Positions 12,901 through 24,678 of a stretch of DNA of 64,000 nt are shown in pieces. The notes beneath the pieces were generated by a model. That model ran no database searches. It was given only the letters and a program-made list of their open reading frames with translations, and had not been told where the DNA came from. Origin of the DNA: Mikania micrantha (lineage: Eukaryota > Streptophyta > Magnoliopsida > Asterales > Asteraceae); contig CM018686.1 of assembly GCA_009363875.1 (NCBI GenBank), positions 9,114,001 to 9,178,000 on the forward strand, given 5' to 3'. The translations under genes and the position numbers were made by a program. The first letter of the stretch is position 1. Each line of letters opens with the position of its first letter.

Positions 12901-13375
12901 TTGAGTAAAACTAGTCAGAAGTTTTGCCTTTGGAATCAATACTTGTATAAGTTTTAGGAGATCATTAAATGCCACATTACTTAGCCCATGACGCGTCTTG
13001 TAAAGAATGAGTTTGACAATGAAAGATAACTTTGTTAAAATTTTACATCGAGGGAAAAACTCTAGCTTTTCATCTTCAACCAACTTATAGAAATTGTGGG
13101 CCTCTTCATTTAAACTTTCTTGTAGTGTACTTGTTTCCTCTGCAATATCTTTAAACCTGTCATTCAATAGTTCATTTATTTGAACATGCATAATTGCTCC
13201 GTCTTCGTCGTCATCATCCTCCTCATCATCATCAATGACAGTATTAAACCTTGTTTCTGAGTGGTTTTCTCCATGAAAAACCCATACATAGTAGTTTTCT
13301 ACGAATATGTATCCTTTCAAATGGTCAAATACTACATCTCTTCGATACCAATACAGGTTTATACACTGTGCGCAA
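9990..13375 (-). pseudogene. CACTA TNP2-like transposase, right (inverted) arm, decayed
   Basis: Read on the minus strand, 13320-12676 gives a 214-residue piece from the transposase-associated domain (MKGYIFVENYYVWVFHGENH) to CHICHTFKWKKLNEK. This arm lacks the in-frame stop found at 6099 in the left arm. 12605-12309 holds the next part (FNPFRIMSISHSTWHVELVNYNMPPW), and 12334-12074 overlaps it in another frame (SMLSGWKTKGKFAYLCCNYETSS), so a frameshift lies near 12320. Further downstream only degraded stretches remain, down to the DUF4216-like end near 10020-10530. The extreme N-terminus is missing or rearranged: a short piece is duplicated at 13313-13345 and 13400-13440. Confidence 0.82.
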
Positions 13376-14480
13376 GGAAGAAGGGAATTTCTTGAATTTG
13401 TATCCTTTCAAATGATCAAATAGTTCATCTCTTCAATATCAATAGCGTTTTAGCCATTTTTAGTATCAAACCGTGGACTATGGTGCCTCAACTCGTGACT
13501 GGGGAGTAAGAAAAATTTCTTGAATTTGGCAAATATGGCCCTTGGTTTTTGGAGTATTAAAAGTGTTGATTAAAACTTTGTCACAAACAAGTTTTTCTAA
13601 CTTAACAATTTCAGTCCCCCTTATTAAAGTTATTGTCATTTTATGCTAAATCTTTTTAAAAGTTTATAAAACTTTTGATTAAATATTTACAACTTTAATA
13701 TATTTATAAAGTCTTTATAGATATTAATAATTTCTTATTATTTATTTAATGTAGAGTTATTTTTAAAATCTTATTAATATTATATATAAACACTTAAGTA
13801 TAAGCTTAGTAAAGCATTATAAGTTATTGCCTATGTGTGTATTTATAATGTATCTTTTAATATAAATCCTATTTCATTTAGAAAAATCCATATTTGGGAA
13901 ATTCCCAAGTGCCATGTTTGTAATAAATATATATAAATATAAATGCTTTTTAAGAATCTCGTAGCTTTCATTTATTTGAATTTGACACTATTAAAAATTT
14001 TGAGTTTAACTGAAGGCCTTAGGGATTATAGTTTCTGCTACTTTAGAGAGTTTCGTCTCCAAATTTATTTTAAGAGGAATTGTTTGACATAAGTGTTGAT
14101 TGTTTCTTAGTCTTCCTTACAAATTTTTTTGTTTCTTTCTAAACTATGATCATCTCTTTAATGTATTAGTTTTTTATTTATCTTTATTAGTGTTATATAA
14201 TAGTTTCTCGACTCATAGATCACTATTAATAAGTTTAGGGGAGCTTAAGAGATATCTTTCGTTTTAGGATTTGGAGTTGGCTTTATGTAACCCCTAGTTA
14301 CTATTTAATGTTCTTCACAAAACATCATAGTTGGTCCCAAAAAATTTCTTGTTTTCAAAACCTTGTTTAACTTACTAACATCATTTTATCATAATTAACA
14401 ATGTTTAAACAAGTATAAACATGTCACAACTTTTTCTTTATTTATTTACATAAGTATGTTTCAACATTAGTTTAAACTTT
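13376..14480. other. AT-rich DNA beyond the palindrome, no gene seen
   Basis: It begins with a partial duplicate of the CACTA N-terminal region (13400-13440) and continues as AT-rich sequence without coding potential or clear repeats. Confidence 0.5.
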
Positions 14481-16500
14481 TGTAACAAAGTTCGTTAGAT
14501 TTGATTCCTGATCCGCCACAATCCTTACAGCCCTATCCATCATCGTTGACCTATAAAAATCACATAATAAAGCCCATTATACTATAAGAACTAAGTAAGT
14601 TAATCCCCAATTGTGTCCCAAGTCAAAAATGTCAAAACACATAAATTTTGGTTAGGTCTGTAAGGCAGGCCGTAGCCTACTGCCTTTAAGCTGTAAATCA
14701 AAGAGTTCAGCCCTTTAGGCCGTCGCTTATGGTCCTAGCGTGGCAGCTTACGTCCTCCTGCAGCAGCAATGCAGTTTTTTTTGTTTTGTATAGTTTTGGT
14801 CAATTTTGAGGTTCCGATCTCCTTTCTTTTACTTGCCAGATGGTTTTTAACATATCCAAGGACTTATTTAATCATAATACATTGATTTACGGCACACATT
14901 TAACATGATACAACTAGGAATTTGCTAGCGGGTCAACTTTATCAAACACATATCCATTTGCATTTTATGACCATATTTTTAGCTACCATTTACCTAAAGC
15001 ATTCATGTATGATGTTATTCCATTTGGAACAACATTTTTAATGCAAACAATCATTAATCCAAGATATCTTTAACACCAAAGATTCAAATGGGTCATTTCC
15101 TATCTGATTGACCAACATATTTACTAACATCATATGTTTGACCATTGATCATTTGTTGCCAGGATTTCAAGCATACCAACACCATGGAGTTCACCCCTCG
15201 GTCCTTCCACCATAGCCACTTTCCAGCACGTCTGGTTACCCACGCACGTGTGGTTGCACATAATTTTTAAGTCTTAAGATGTCACCCAACGGTCCTTCCA
15301 TCTTAGACACGTCAAGCACCTCTATCTATCAACACAATTGCGGTTTTATATTTCAATCAATTCACTTTGATGTTCACCCATCGTGCCTTCCATCTAGCAC
15401 CAATACCTTACATATCACATACTTGATTCAACCACAATTCTAACACCCAATATGTGATGTCATAGTGGTGAGATTACTTACCGTATTTAGATGATGGATT
15501 TGAAATCAAAATCTCTTTTCCGACCCTTTAACCACTTTCTTGAATTCCACTATTACTGCCTGGTTATAACACACACATATAACCATATTCAACACATATA
15601 TCACAAAGTCTATTGATTCAACTGTTTTGACCGTTTGAACCTATTTTCTACAATATGTGTTAAATGGAAGCCAAATTATCAATTATTCAATATATGATCA
15701 TTTTTATAATAGAATTTCAATTTATACATTTCATCGAACACCTTACGCGCACAATTTACGTGACTAATCTTAATTAATGTGTAAACATTGACCAATCCCA
15801 CCTATGATCCTTAAATCATCAAAACATATAATAATCACAAAGATTAGTCTAGCTATGCACCAAATCATACAAATTAACACTATAACCGTTACTTACTAGT
15901 TTTCAAACTCAATTATATGAGTTTATTCACAAGTTCATAACTAACCCAAGTTCCATATTTTTCATTCAACACAATCACTAAGAAAACTAGTAATTTGATT
16001 ATATACTAACACCATAAACATAGTTTCATGGTTTCTTTCTTATACAAACACTCAATTTCAATTCTTGGGTTAAATCCAAACTCTTCTTGTTCAAGAACTC
16101 ATGAGAATAATCAAGAGGGGATAAAGTAAGGCTTACTTGTAGGTATGTATCACCAAAGAAGGTGATTTAACACAACAATTCTAAGTTTAGCAAGCCATAA
16201 ATCAAGAATTGGAGATTAGGTCTTGTGCTCCTTCTTTTCTTCTCTGGTTCTCACGACAAATGGGTTTAGCCAGAATGAAGTTTCTGGCATCCCAATTCAC
16301 ATATATTAATCAAATCAAGTTTGGGCAATTGTCACAATTAGCCCCTCGACCTTTACAATTTTTAATTAATGTAACTGACTTAATTAAGTGAGTTACTATT
16401 TAACTTTAACTCACCATTTAGTATTATAAACATAACATAACAAAATTTTAAAACAAATTTATGTTTATATTACTTTATTGTAAAATATAAATGATTGTCA
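14481..16500 (-). mobile_element. Probable decayed LTR DNA, minus orientation
   Basis: There is no coding capacity. The block resembles the LTRs seen elsewhere in the window in three ways: a pyrimidine/purine leader-like texture, three spaced hairpin units (15183-15395), and a promoter-like AT stretch near 16300 on the minus strand. No terminal TG/CA boundaries or target duplication could be fixed, so the assignment is tentative. Confidence 0.3.
15183..15395. repeat. Three diverged direct repeats with hairpin potential
   Basis: A core TTCACCC..CGGTCCTTCCA recurs about every 85-105 bp (near 15190, 15290 and 15372). In each unit the core is enclosed by short complementary arms: CCATGG with CCATAG, TAAGATG with CATCTTA, and GATG with CATC. 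The arm sequences differ between units but still pair. Confidence 0.6.
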
Positions 16501-16636
16501 AAATCTATCGTTACACATGAACTTCCATGAGGATATATAAAAGTAATGTGCTCATTTTTTAGAGTTTTTAATCACTAGGTTACTTTTGCTATGAGGGTTT
16601 CGAATTTGTTATATTTTACTTAAATCAAAGTACGAA

Positions 16637-17700
16637 TAAGTATCGATATCTTTGATCTGACCTGGTGTAAGAGAACACACCAGATATTGATATATGAGTA
16701 ACTATTGAATTGACTAGTATTCTTGACTAAAGCATGGTTTACTCGATATTGAATTGACGAATCCAGTCCTTGGTCAAGCTTTCAGAGATACTAACAATGT
16801 AATATTGGTGCTTATATATAGGGTATGCCACAGTCAACCCACCGCACCACTAATACTTTGATAGCATTTCAATTGCCTACCAAGACTAACATAACTCTTA
16901 ACTACATTTAAATAGATTTTTGAATACTTGACTAGTTTTAGGAATCGTACGGGTATAAAGATTCTATCTATAGTAACTTTGTAATAAATCTTGTGGTTGT
17001 AAAGTATGAATTGATAGGAGATCGATTTTTGAAACAATGAATGATATAGGATACATAGGTATGTGATATTATATGCTTGTGATAACTACTTATAATTAAC
17101 CTTAGCTATAATATCACCGAATCTTTGAGTAATTGTTTAAATATACGTATATAGATAAACTAATAGCTTGATTCATGCGATTATCGATATCTTTGATTTG
17201 CCTTGGTGTATGAGTACACACTGGATATTAGTATTTGAGTAAGAATTTGTTTGACTAATATTATTAACAAAAGCATAATTTACTCATAATTGTAGATTTG
17301 AATTGACTCTCGCCCTTGATCAAGATTTTGGTTATACTATCAATGTACTATTGGTGCTTATATGTAGGGTGTACCATAGCCAGCCCACCACTCCACTAAT
17401 ATTTTAATAGCATGCCAAACTTCTACCAAGGCTAACATGAACTTAAGACAACTTTGAATAGGTATGGAAGACTTTGAATTACTTTTAAGAATTGTATGAA
17501 CATTGAAGTTGTAAATGTTGAAATTTTGCAATAGAATTTCATATTTGTAACGTATGAAATTATGAATGATCGATTTTGACTATACGAGTGATATAGAATA
17601 CACTAGTATGTGATATTATATGTTTGTGATAACTAACTATGATTAACCTTAACTATTTATCATTAAATCTTTGAGTCATTATCTAAACATACAAATATAG
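16637..17700. repeat. Tandem duplication, two diverged units of about 541 bp
   Basis: TATCGATATCTTTGAT at 16640 recurs at 17181. ATTGGTGCTTATAT near 16804 recurs near 17349, and GTGATATTATATG near 17061 recurs near 17612. Collinear similarity runs through the whole unit with many substitutions, so the duplication is old. No coding content is evident. Confidence 0.75.
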
Positions 17701-18074
17701 AACGATTTGTCTGAAAACAATAATATGATTCATATGAACTTGTTTGGAATTTTATATGAAATCACTCATACTAGCATTCAATAAGTCCAAGTCTTGTCAC
17801 TTTATTGAAATCTATACAAATATGAAATTTAATAACAAATCATTGTGAGTTGTTTAAAACATAGGAAATGATATTCAGGATTGAATACCTAAATGACATG
17901 TTATAATTATTTATCATTGATCTTAGACATAATTTTCTAGTGAGTTCATGGAATTAGAATTGAGACATCATGGATTGTATAAAATATGTGACATCCTAAC
18001 TCATAAGTACAATGCCATCTAATTTTCTATCATGAGTTTTAAATATCGTCAAATAAAATATGTCATAATATAAA

Positions 18075-18560
18075 CTTTTAGATTTAGTGATGAATCACCA
18101 TCACTAAATCTTATGTATAATATTATTGATTTCTTGAATTACAAAATATACATTATAAATCAGGGAAGAATAACACAATTACCTTTTAATAGTGATGAAT
18201 CACCATCACAAATCTTTAGGTTTAATGTTATTGACTTCTTGAATCATAACATATGTATCATAAAATTAAATAGAGATGGCATAATATCCTTTTAGATGTC
18301 GCGATTAATCACCATCACTAATTTTTGATATGATATTACTGAGTTATTGAATCATAATATATGCATTATAAATCCAAGAAAAGATAACACACCATAACCC
18401 TTAGATGAAATGATGTATAACCATCACAATCTTAGGTATGATATGATTAACTTTCTTGATTCATAACATACATATATTATTCATCAAAGGAAATGAATCA
18501 TAGCTTGTGAGATGTAGTGATGGATCACCATCACTAATCTTAAGTATGATATCATAATAT
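18075..18560. repeat. Five-unit tandem repeat (about 105-110 bp) carrying a conserved hairpin
   Basis: Units start near 18081, 18190, 18293, 18402 and 18511. Each contains GTGATG-AATCAC-CATCAC or a decayed form. In unit 1 the stem is 12 bp and perfect (GATTTAGTGATG with CATCACTAAATC). Units 2 and 5 keep 6-8 bp; units 3 and 4 are eroded. Between hairpins the units share an AT-rich stretch around TTGAATCATAA. Confidence 0.75.
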
Positions 18561-19449
18561 TTGGAATTGTATAAGCAATGTATTGAAAACATTTTGAATT
18601 TTTTTAAAAAAATATCTTAGGAAGTTGTATCCAAGTTGGACACGTTTTGGATTATTAGAGCTAATGATGTTTGCAAAATGTAACATGCTTTGGCCTATAG
18701 GTAAGATACTCTCATTAAGAATCCCCAGGGAAACTACTCGTCAACGATTATACGAATAGCTTTCCTAGATAGGAGTCTTAACTACCGGTATTCACCTTTA
18801 TAGTTAGTACATGCCAATCTTAACAAGCTTAATTCTAATGAGATTTTAAATCAAATTTGTGGCAATTAGGTTACGTCGATTGCTATTTCTAGTAATATTA
18901 CCAGCTCAATGCATTCTTGTTTTATATCAATGTAGTAATAAGATCGTACTCTCACCGGTTAGAAAGTGCTCAAGAAATCGTAAATGTGGACGAAAACGAT
19001 GCAAAAAATGGAATTCATATTCTTTCGGAAATTCGAAAACAAGAAAATTAGAAAAATATCTGAAGTCTGGTTTTCTTTGCGGTACGCCAAGAACTCTTTG
19101 GGTAATCTTGGTAGTACACCACGAACCCAAAATATCTGAGATCTCCGGAATTCTTTGTGGTATGCCAATACTTTTTGGGAACTGTTGGCGGTACGCGACA
19201 AAGTGTCATTAATAATAAGCTACCAAAACAATCAGATTGTTAATGCAGAAATTCTCTTACAACATTTAACACTTCAAATTTGATCTGTTCGAAATTATGG
19301 CTCCAAATCACTACTAAAAAGCTAAAGAAACATTAGATTTGAGTTGGGAATCATTTCTACAACGTTGGATCATATTTTTGAACCAAAAATCTGTCTGAAC
19401 ATGTTACGATCCGATCTCTTCTACTATTTTTGTAATATATGGATTGAAT
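18561..19449. other. Non-coding, decayed LTR-like DNA
   Basis: 18735-18860 resembles 22862-22990 in direct orientation (GAATAGCTTTC.TAGA.AGGA core). At 19077-19200 a motif like GCGGTACGCCAA..CTTTGGG recurs two to three times. The 117-codon frame at 18859-19212 has no recognisable family and its codon pattern looks random. Confidence 0.45.
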
Positions 19450-20731
19450 CTTTCATTTGAGCACAATGCAAAGGTTATTATTGTTAATTATTGCCTAGAT
19501 GATGGCTAGGGATAGGTAAAAATAAATAAATCTGAATGTTAATGGTGAAATCTTTATTTTGATCGGTTATGTTGTCCGATCATTTTGAAACCATTCTTTG
19601 GATAGTAATATTTCAGTGTCACTATTCCTAGACCAGAAATGAGTGGTGAGGTAATCAACAACAATACCTATTTGGTTAATCCGGGAATGTCCTAATTGAT
19701 CTAATGGGTCATAAATTCCTTAATAGGAGCCTAAATCATTATAGGTTCCTATTCTATCATATTGTGTGTGATATTAAGATGAGGAAGTAGATAAAGAATT
19801 CAAGATCAACTTGATGACTTGAGTTGTGATATCCTTGACATCGAATGTCATGGAAAGTCCTTATAAAACAAATTAAATGCAAATAAATTATAAAACTTTA
19901 ACTTAATGCATAATTGAAATAAAAGAACTAAAACACGAGTTTTAGCACTAATTGTTGATTTCAACACTTCAGGTGAGTTTTGTATACCCCTTTTACTTTA
20001 CAGTTTACAAAATATCAGGGAAAACTACGTGAAAACATTATAAAACTTATGACGCGCTTAAGTGTTATGTGTATGATTTCATGGGATTACATGAGTAACT
20101 TTCTATCACAATATTAAAAAGACCTCATATATCAAACCGTATCTAGTGAACCCTTGTGGGGCCGAACGGGTGAACAAAGGTAGTACTATCGGGCTGACAT
20201 CCCTATTCGCTGGGAGGATTGCATCTCCCGTAGTGCGAATGCTTGTTATCGTTTCCAGTATCAACTTAATGTATGTGATAGACATTAAGAGTGAGGCACA
20301 ATGATATTTACCGAAGCGTAATACCTTATCATGTCGTATCAGATAGACAGGAACTAGATATGGGTCCCATGGTTTTCTTTGTCAATGTGTACCAATGACT
20401 TTATTATCAAATCATATTATATCGGATCATTAATTATGAACTCACCAGCTTTATGCTGTCTTTTTCAGGTAAACAATGACGAACAGTGAGAAAGCACCCA
20501 CATGAATATGAACTCTGGATCTTAGTTGTACTTTAAGTTTATAAACAATGACTTATGCTATGTAATAGCTACCTTGAATCTATGTATAACACCTTTTTAG
20601 AATACTAGCTGTATTTTGATATCATTATAGTTAAAAGTTACACCCCATCTCAGAGAAATCACCACTATGCTTTCGTAATCTCAAATATTCAATAGTGACA
20701 TCATCAGGTAACGAGAGGTTGGGGTGTGACA
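19450..20731 (+). mobile_element. LTR-like segment, plus arm of an inverted pair
   Basis: It ends GGTTGGGGTGTGACA at 20731, the LTR 3' end type seen in several elements here. No primer-binding site follows. It is the inverse of 20904-22430: TTATTGCCTAGATGATG near 19487, the CCGAACGGG block near 20163, and ACGAGAGG near 20712 all have complements there. A nested hairpin sits at 20205-20240 (ATTCGC/GCGAAT outside, GGGAG/CTCCC inside). The left limit is approximate. Confidence 0.55.
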
Positions 20732-20903
20732 AAATTGAACAAATATTAAAATCACACAAAAGCAAATAATTTTGAACTTGTTTGAAAACAAGAGGAGTTT
20801 TATTCAAAATTGACTACTTGGTGACATATTAGAATCATTGAGTTTGTAAGGTGTTTGGTCTCATATGCTTTGGCCTATAAGTGGTCCTACTCTCATTAGA
20901 AGT

Positions 20904-22430
20904 TTCACACCCCCACCTCTCGTCACCTGTTGATGATGTCATTGAGAAGATTGTGGAAGCATAGTCGTGATGTCTCAGAGATGAGGGGTGACTTACTTGA
21001 ATCGATGTCACAACACACATATTAACTTAACGTAAATACATTACAAGGATCGTCATCACAATTAAGAGTACAGTTTACAAACTAAGTTTATTACATGACT
21101 AACTTATTTAATTACAAATGTATAAAGTGCATTCTCACCCGGTGGTCACTGTATTCCTACAAAAAGGTTTAGATTTAAAACGTCAGCACAAAGTTGGTGA
21201 GATGATACAGTTCAATTTCAACAATATGATATGATATGTAATACAAGTTCTCAAAATGTTCAGTTCAAGATAACCATGGGACCTGTATCTAGTTCCTTTC
21301 TGACGTTCTTGTTCAATAAGATACTACCCGTCGGTAACATCTTAATGCCTCATTATCTTAATGTCTATCACAACATTAAGAAGTTCTAAAAACAGGAAAC
21401 AAACATTCACAGCAAGGGGAGTTGCAGACTCCTAGAAAATGGGTTGTCAGCCGATAGTACTATCATTGTTCCCCGTTCGGCCCCTCATGGGTTCACTAGA
21501 TATAGTTCAAAAATGAGGACTTTTAAGTTCTGTGATAGAGTTCTTGATCTACAGGCAAAATCCCATGAAATCCACAAGTTCTCAAAATCACATGAAATCA
21601 CGCAGATCACAGTGATACATATCATATAGTTTTGAAAAGTTTCACAGTGCTACCCCGATGTTTGTAAAAGATTAAAAAGAAAACGGGGTTGTACGAAACT
21701 CACCTGATAACTCACAAGTGGCAGAATATCACACAACTGGTAGTAATAGAGTGATTCTGCATTTATTTATGCTTATTGAGTTATTTATGTTTTAATTCAC
21801 TCATTAGATCTTTCTGAACATCCAATATCAAAGACATTGTCTTAACAGTCATCAAACTGATGTTAAATATTTAATTAGTTAATTAAATGTTATATCATAC
21901 AATGTATGATAATGTATGAACCTACATTGAATTAGATTCCTAACACAAGATTCATGACACCCTTGATTAATCAAAATAATCTCGGATTAACCAAATAGTG
22001 AATGTTGTTGATTATCTTGTTAAAACAGTTCTAAACAGATTAATGGCTTAGAATTGATAAATACTTGTTATTGATTTCCCAAATATCATGAAATATCACA
22101 ATATAGCATCAAAATAGGTTTAATCACCATGTTTAACATACTAATATGACTGTTATCATAAAAATCAGATAATTGTTCCAATAAGTATGTTAATGATTGT
22201 TATTAGTTTGACACATTTGGATATAACTTTGCATTTCAAAGATTAATCAAACTAATCACCTACATTGTCATAATCAAATGGTTTAAACCATTATAATCAT
22301 GGGTGTTATTTCATGCAAATCGTGCATTACAACGGATCAAAACAAGGATTTATCCATTAAAACATCGTGTTCTTCGTTTCTAATCAATCCTAGGCATCAT
22401 CTAGGCAATAATCAACAACCCTAACTATAT
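20904..22430 (-). mobile_element. LTR-like segment, minus arm of an inverted pair
   Basis: On the minus strand it ends GGTGGGGGTGTGAAA at 20904, close to the usual LTR end but with the final CA lost. Similarity to the plus arm runs through CCCGTTCGGCCCC (21473), the CCATGGGACC block (21277) and CATCATCTAGGCAATAATC (near 22394). The arms are separated by about 170 bp of unrelated AT-rich DNA. Two oppositely oriented LTR insertions or an inverted duplication would both explain this. Confidence 0.55.
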
Positions 22431-23330
22431 CATTACGTTCAAAACAAGATCTAATCAATCATTATCAAGCTGGAAGGTTAAAACAAACCATTACCTAATC
22501 AGACGAAGTTATGCGCGTAGAACAGCGATCTAGGCTTGTAGATACGATCCCTGGGATGATCTGAACGTTTATAAGCGTTCAAGATGAAGTCCAAGAGCTA
22601 AAAATTGAGTTTTGGTCTCCTAGAGGTCGAGCAAGGTCGAGAAGAAGAAGAATCTTGCTTTTAACCATGCATTCTGATCTTTTAAAAGAATTTGCCGACA
22701 TCAGACACTCCGGGCGTACCGCCCCAACTCCTATTTCGTCAACTTTTTGATTTTATCTTCGTTTCTCGATTCCGGACAATCCGTAACTCCGTTTCGCGCA
22801 CGGTTTTCGCCCACGTTCACCATTTCTCGCATACTATCAACCTCTAATAATTACAATAATTCGAGAATTTATATGAATAGCTTTCTTAGACAGGAATTCT
22901 AACTAACGGTACTACACTCTTGAAGTTAATACATATGCACACCTCACAAAGTCAATTCTATCGGGATCTTAAAAGGATTATTGGAATTCCTATATTGTCT
23001 AAGGAATAATGTTAGGCATTATTCCTAATGAATTTGATTTCCTATCCTCTAAAGATTGTTTGCGCATACGTGAATTTTCCTAATTCAAAGGCTAAAGCAC
23101 AAAATATGAAGTTGTCTTAGGCTAAGGCAATTCCTAATCTAGTTGTAAGCAACGTATATTTACAAGTATGACATTCTCTATGGTAGCATGTATATAGCAT
23201 AAAACAATGCATATATATAGCACATGGCACATAAGCATGTAATAGACAAGAAATAGTAACATGAGATACTCATGTTTGGATTAGCTTAGTTACATTCTAT
23301 GCCACCATTTTCTAATAACCTAGATCCCTC
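22431..23330 (-). other. Non-coding leader or decayed LTR DNA
   Basis: It holds the second copy of the direct repeat shared with 18735-18860 (at 22862-22990) and AT-rich sequence up to the minus-strand primer-binding site. As it lies just downstream of that site on the minus strand, the right part should be the leader of the 23354-24678 element. No gag or pol coding is seen. Confidence 0.4.
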
Positions 23331-23350
23331 TAACCATGGCTCTGATACCA
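23331..23350 (-). promoter_or_regulatory. Primer-binding site (tRNA-iMet type)
   Basis: On the minus strand this reads TGGTATCAGAGCCATGGTTA, matching the 3' end of initiator methionine tRNA as used by plant LTR retrotransposons. It lies three bases from an LTR end (minus-strand TGTGACA at 23360-23354). Confidence 0.85.
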
Positions 23351-23353
23351 ATC

Positions 23354-24678
23354 TGTCACACCCCGACTGACGGCGGAATACATCAGGGCGTGAGTTTGAC
23401 TGTTCATTAGCTTATGGTTCTATTATAAAGTTTTGATATTTAATGCATCATTATTAATGAACACAAACATGTCATTCATTAAACTCAAATAATGTTACAT
23501 GAACTTAATATACAAACAATTACATTTGAAATGCTAAAACATTGTTTACAATTTAACTAGGTCTACTAATGATTATCCTATGTATTCACCATGCTTTCTT
23601 ATCCTGTTACACACGTAAACTAAGAGTTTGTCATCTATTTGCATAGTTGGTGAGATCACACCCTCAATTTAATAGTACATAGAAAAAGGATGCAAACTAT
23701 AGCCTAACTAGATGATGGATTAAAAGCAGTGCATGAATTCAAGATGGACAAATATGAATGAATAAATCAATGAATAACCAATAGTGTCCAAGAAAGTATC
23801 CATACAACATTTTAATTCAATTATGGTCCTATTATAAATTAACACTTCTAATTCAACAATTTTGCTAGGTTTACTTTTCACCTTTTTCACATAATAGCAA
23901 AAGCCAATGCAAAAATGGTATCTAACACATCTTAGGTTACTAAGTACTAGCAAGCTTGGCTCGCAACACACATAGAATAAACACATTGTAATTATGCATA
24001 ACATCTAACACATAAATTAACTAGGTCTAAGGCTTTCAGCATAGTTTGGATAGTTTCTAGAAATGAAACGAGTTTGAATAGGTACGAATGTAACATCCCT
24101 AAAAACAAAATATGTAAAGAGGGAGTATTAGAACTCACTTGATTGCATGCGTAGATAGTCCATAGTGACATTGAAAGATGATGAGGAAGCAAAGGCTTTC
24201 TACTCATCTGAAGGTTTGAGTAGCAAAGTCTTAGTATCTTAAAGTTCAAAGTTCGTGTCCTAAACCTATGACATTCTAATGAAAGTCTTAAATGTATGAA
24301 TATAAGTTTTAATGGATAACTTGGAATATTTATTTAATAAATATTCTCATAATATTGAATAATAAATGAAATATTATTTTTATTTATTTATCAATATTAT
24401 TATCTTTATGAATAAACTAGGATGGTGTTTTGAGAATATTTAATAATATCCCAATAAATTTGTAAAATAAATAAAGTAGATTATTGAATAATATTCTATT
24501 TATTCATTTTTTTTGAATTTGAAATCCTAAGAATAATATTTGAATAATATTCAATCCATTTCTTTTTTAAATGTTTTAAGAAGTATGAATTTATAAATAG
24601 TCTTTTTAGAATATTTATACAAATCATTTTTAGAGAATTTGTGGAATTTTTTAAGACTTTTGTAATACAATGATTACA
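23354..24678 (-). mobile_element. 5' LTR of a minus-strand gypsy-like element (about 1.3 kb)
   Basis: The minus-strand 3' end GTCGGGGTGTGACA abuts the primer-binding site, so this end is firm. The proposed 5' end, TGTAATCATTG on the minus strand, starts at 24678, one base from the next LTR at 24680. That end is inferred from the TG rule and the abutment only. There is no coding content; 24240-24660 is extremely AT-rich. The matching 3' LTR was not found in the window. Confidence 0.55.

Larger units (their letters stand above)
5690..13375. repeat. Giant imperfect palindrome of CACTA transposase DNA, arms about 3.8 kb
   Basis: The left arm (about 5690-9525) and right arm (about 9569-13375) are inverted copies. 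Landmarks that pair include GGTATCGAAGA near 5710 with its complement near 13340, CAAGCAGC at 9236 with GCTGCTTGG near 9785, and CTTGTGG at 9502 with CCACAAG near 9586. The coordinate sums stay near 19,050, so few large indels separate the arms. The spacer is only about 43 bp (9526-9568). The arms differ at many positions, so the event is not recent. The right arm is truncated relative to the left at the transposase N-terminus. Confidence 0.85.

Noticed and set aside
13105..13125. CACTA-type terminus (TTTCTTGTAGTG)
   Set aside because: It lies in the middle of the transposase reading frame of the right arm (coding S-T-L-Q-E-S), so it is a coincidental match.
18859..19212. 117-codon plus-strand frame and two antisense frames
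   Set aside because: No recognisable domain, and frames are open on both strands at once in decayed LTR DNA, as expected by chance.
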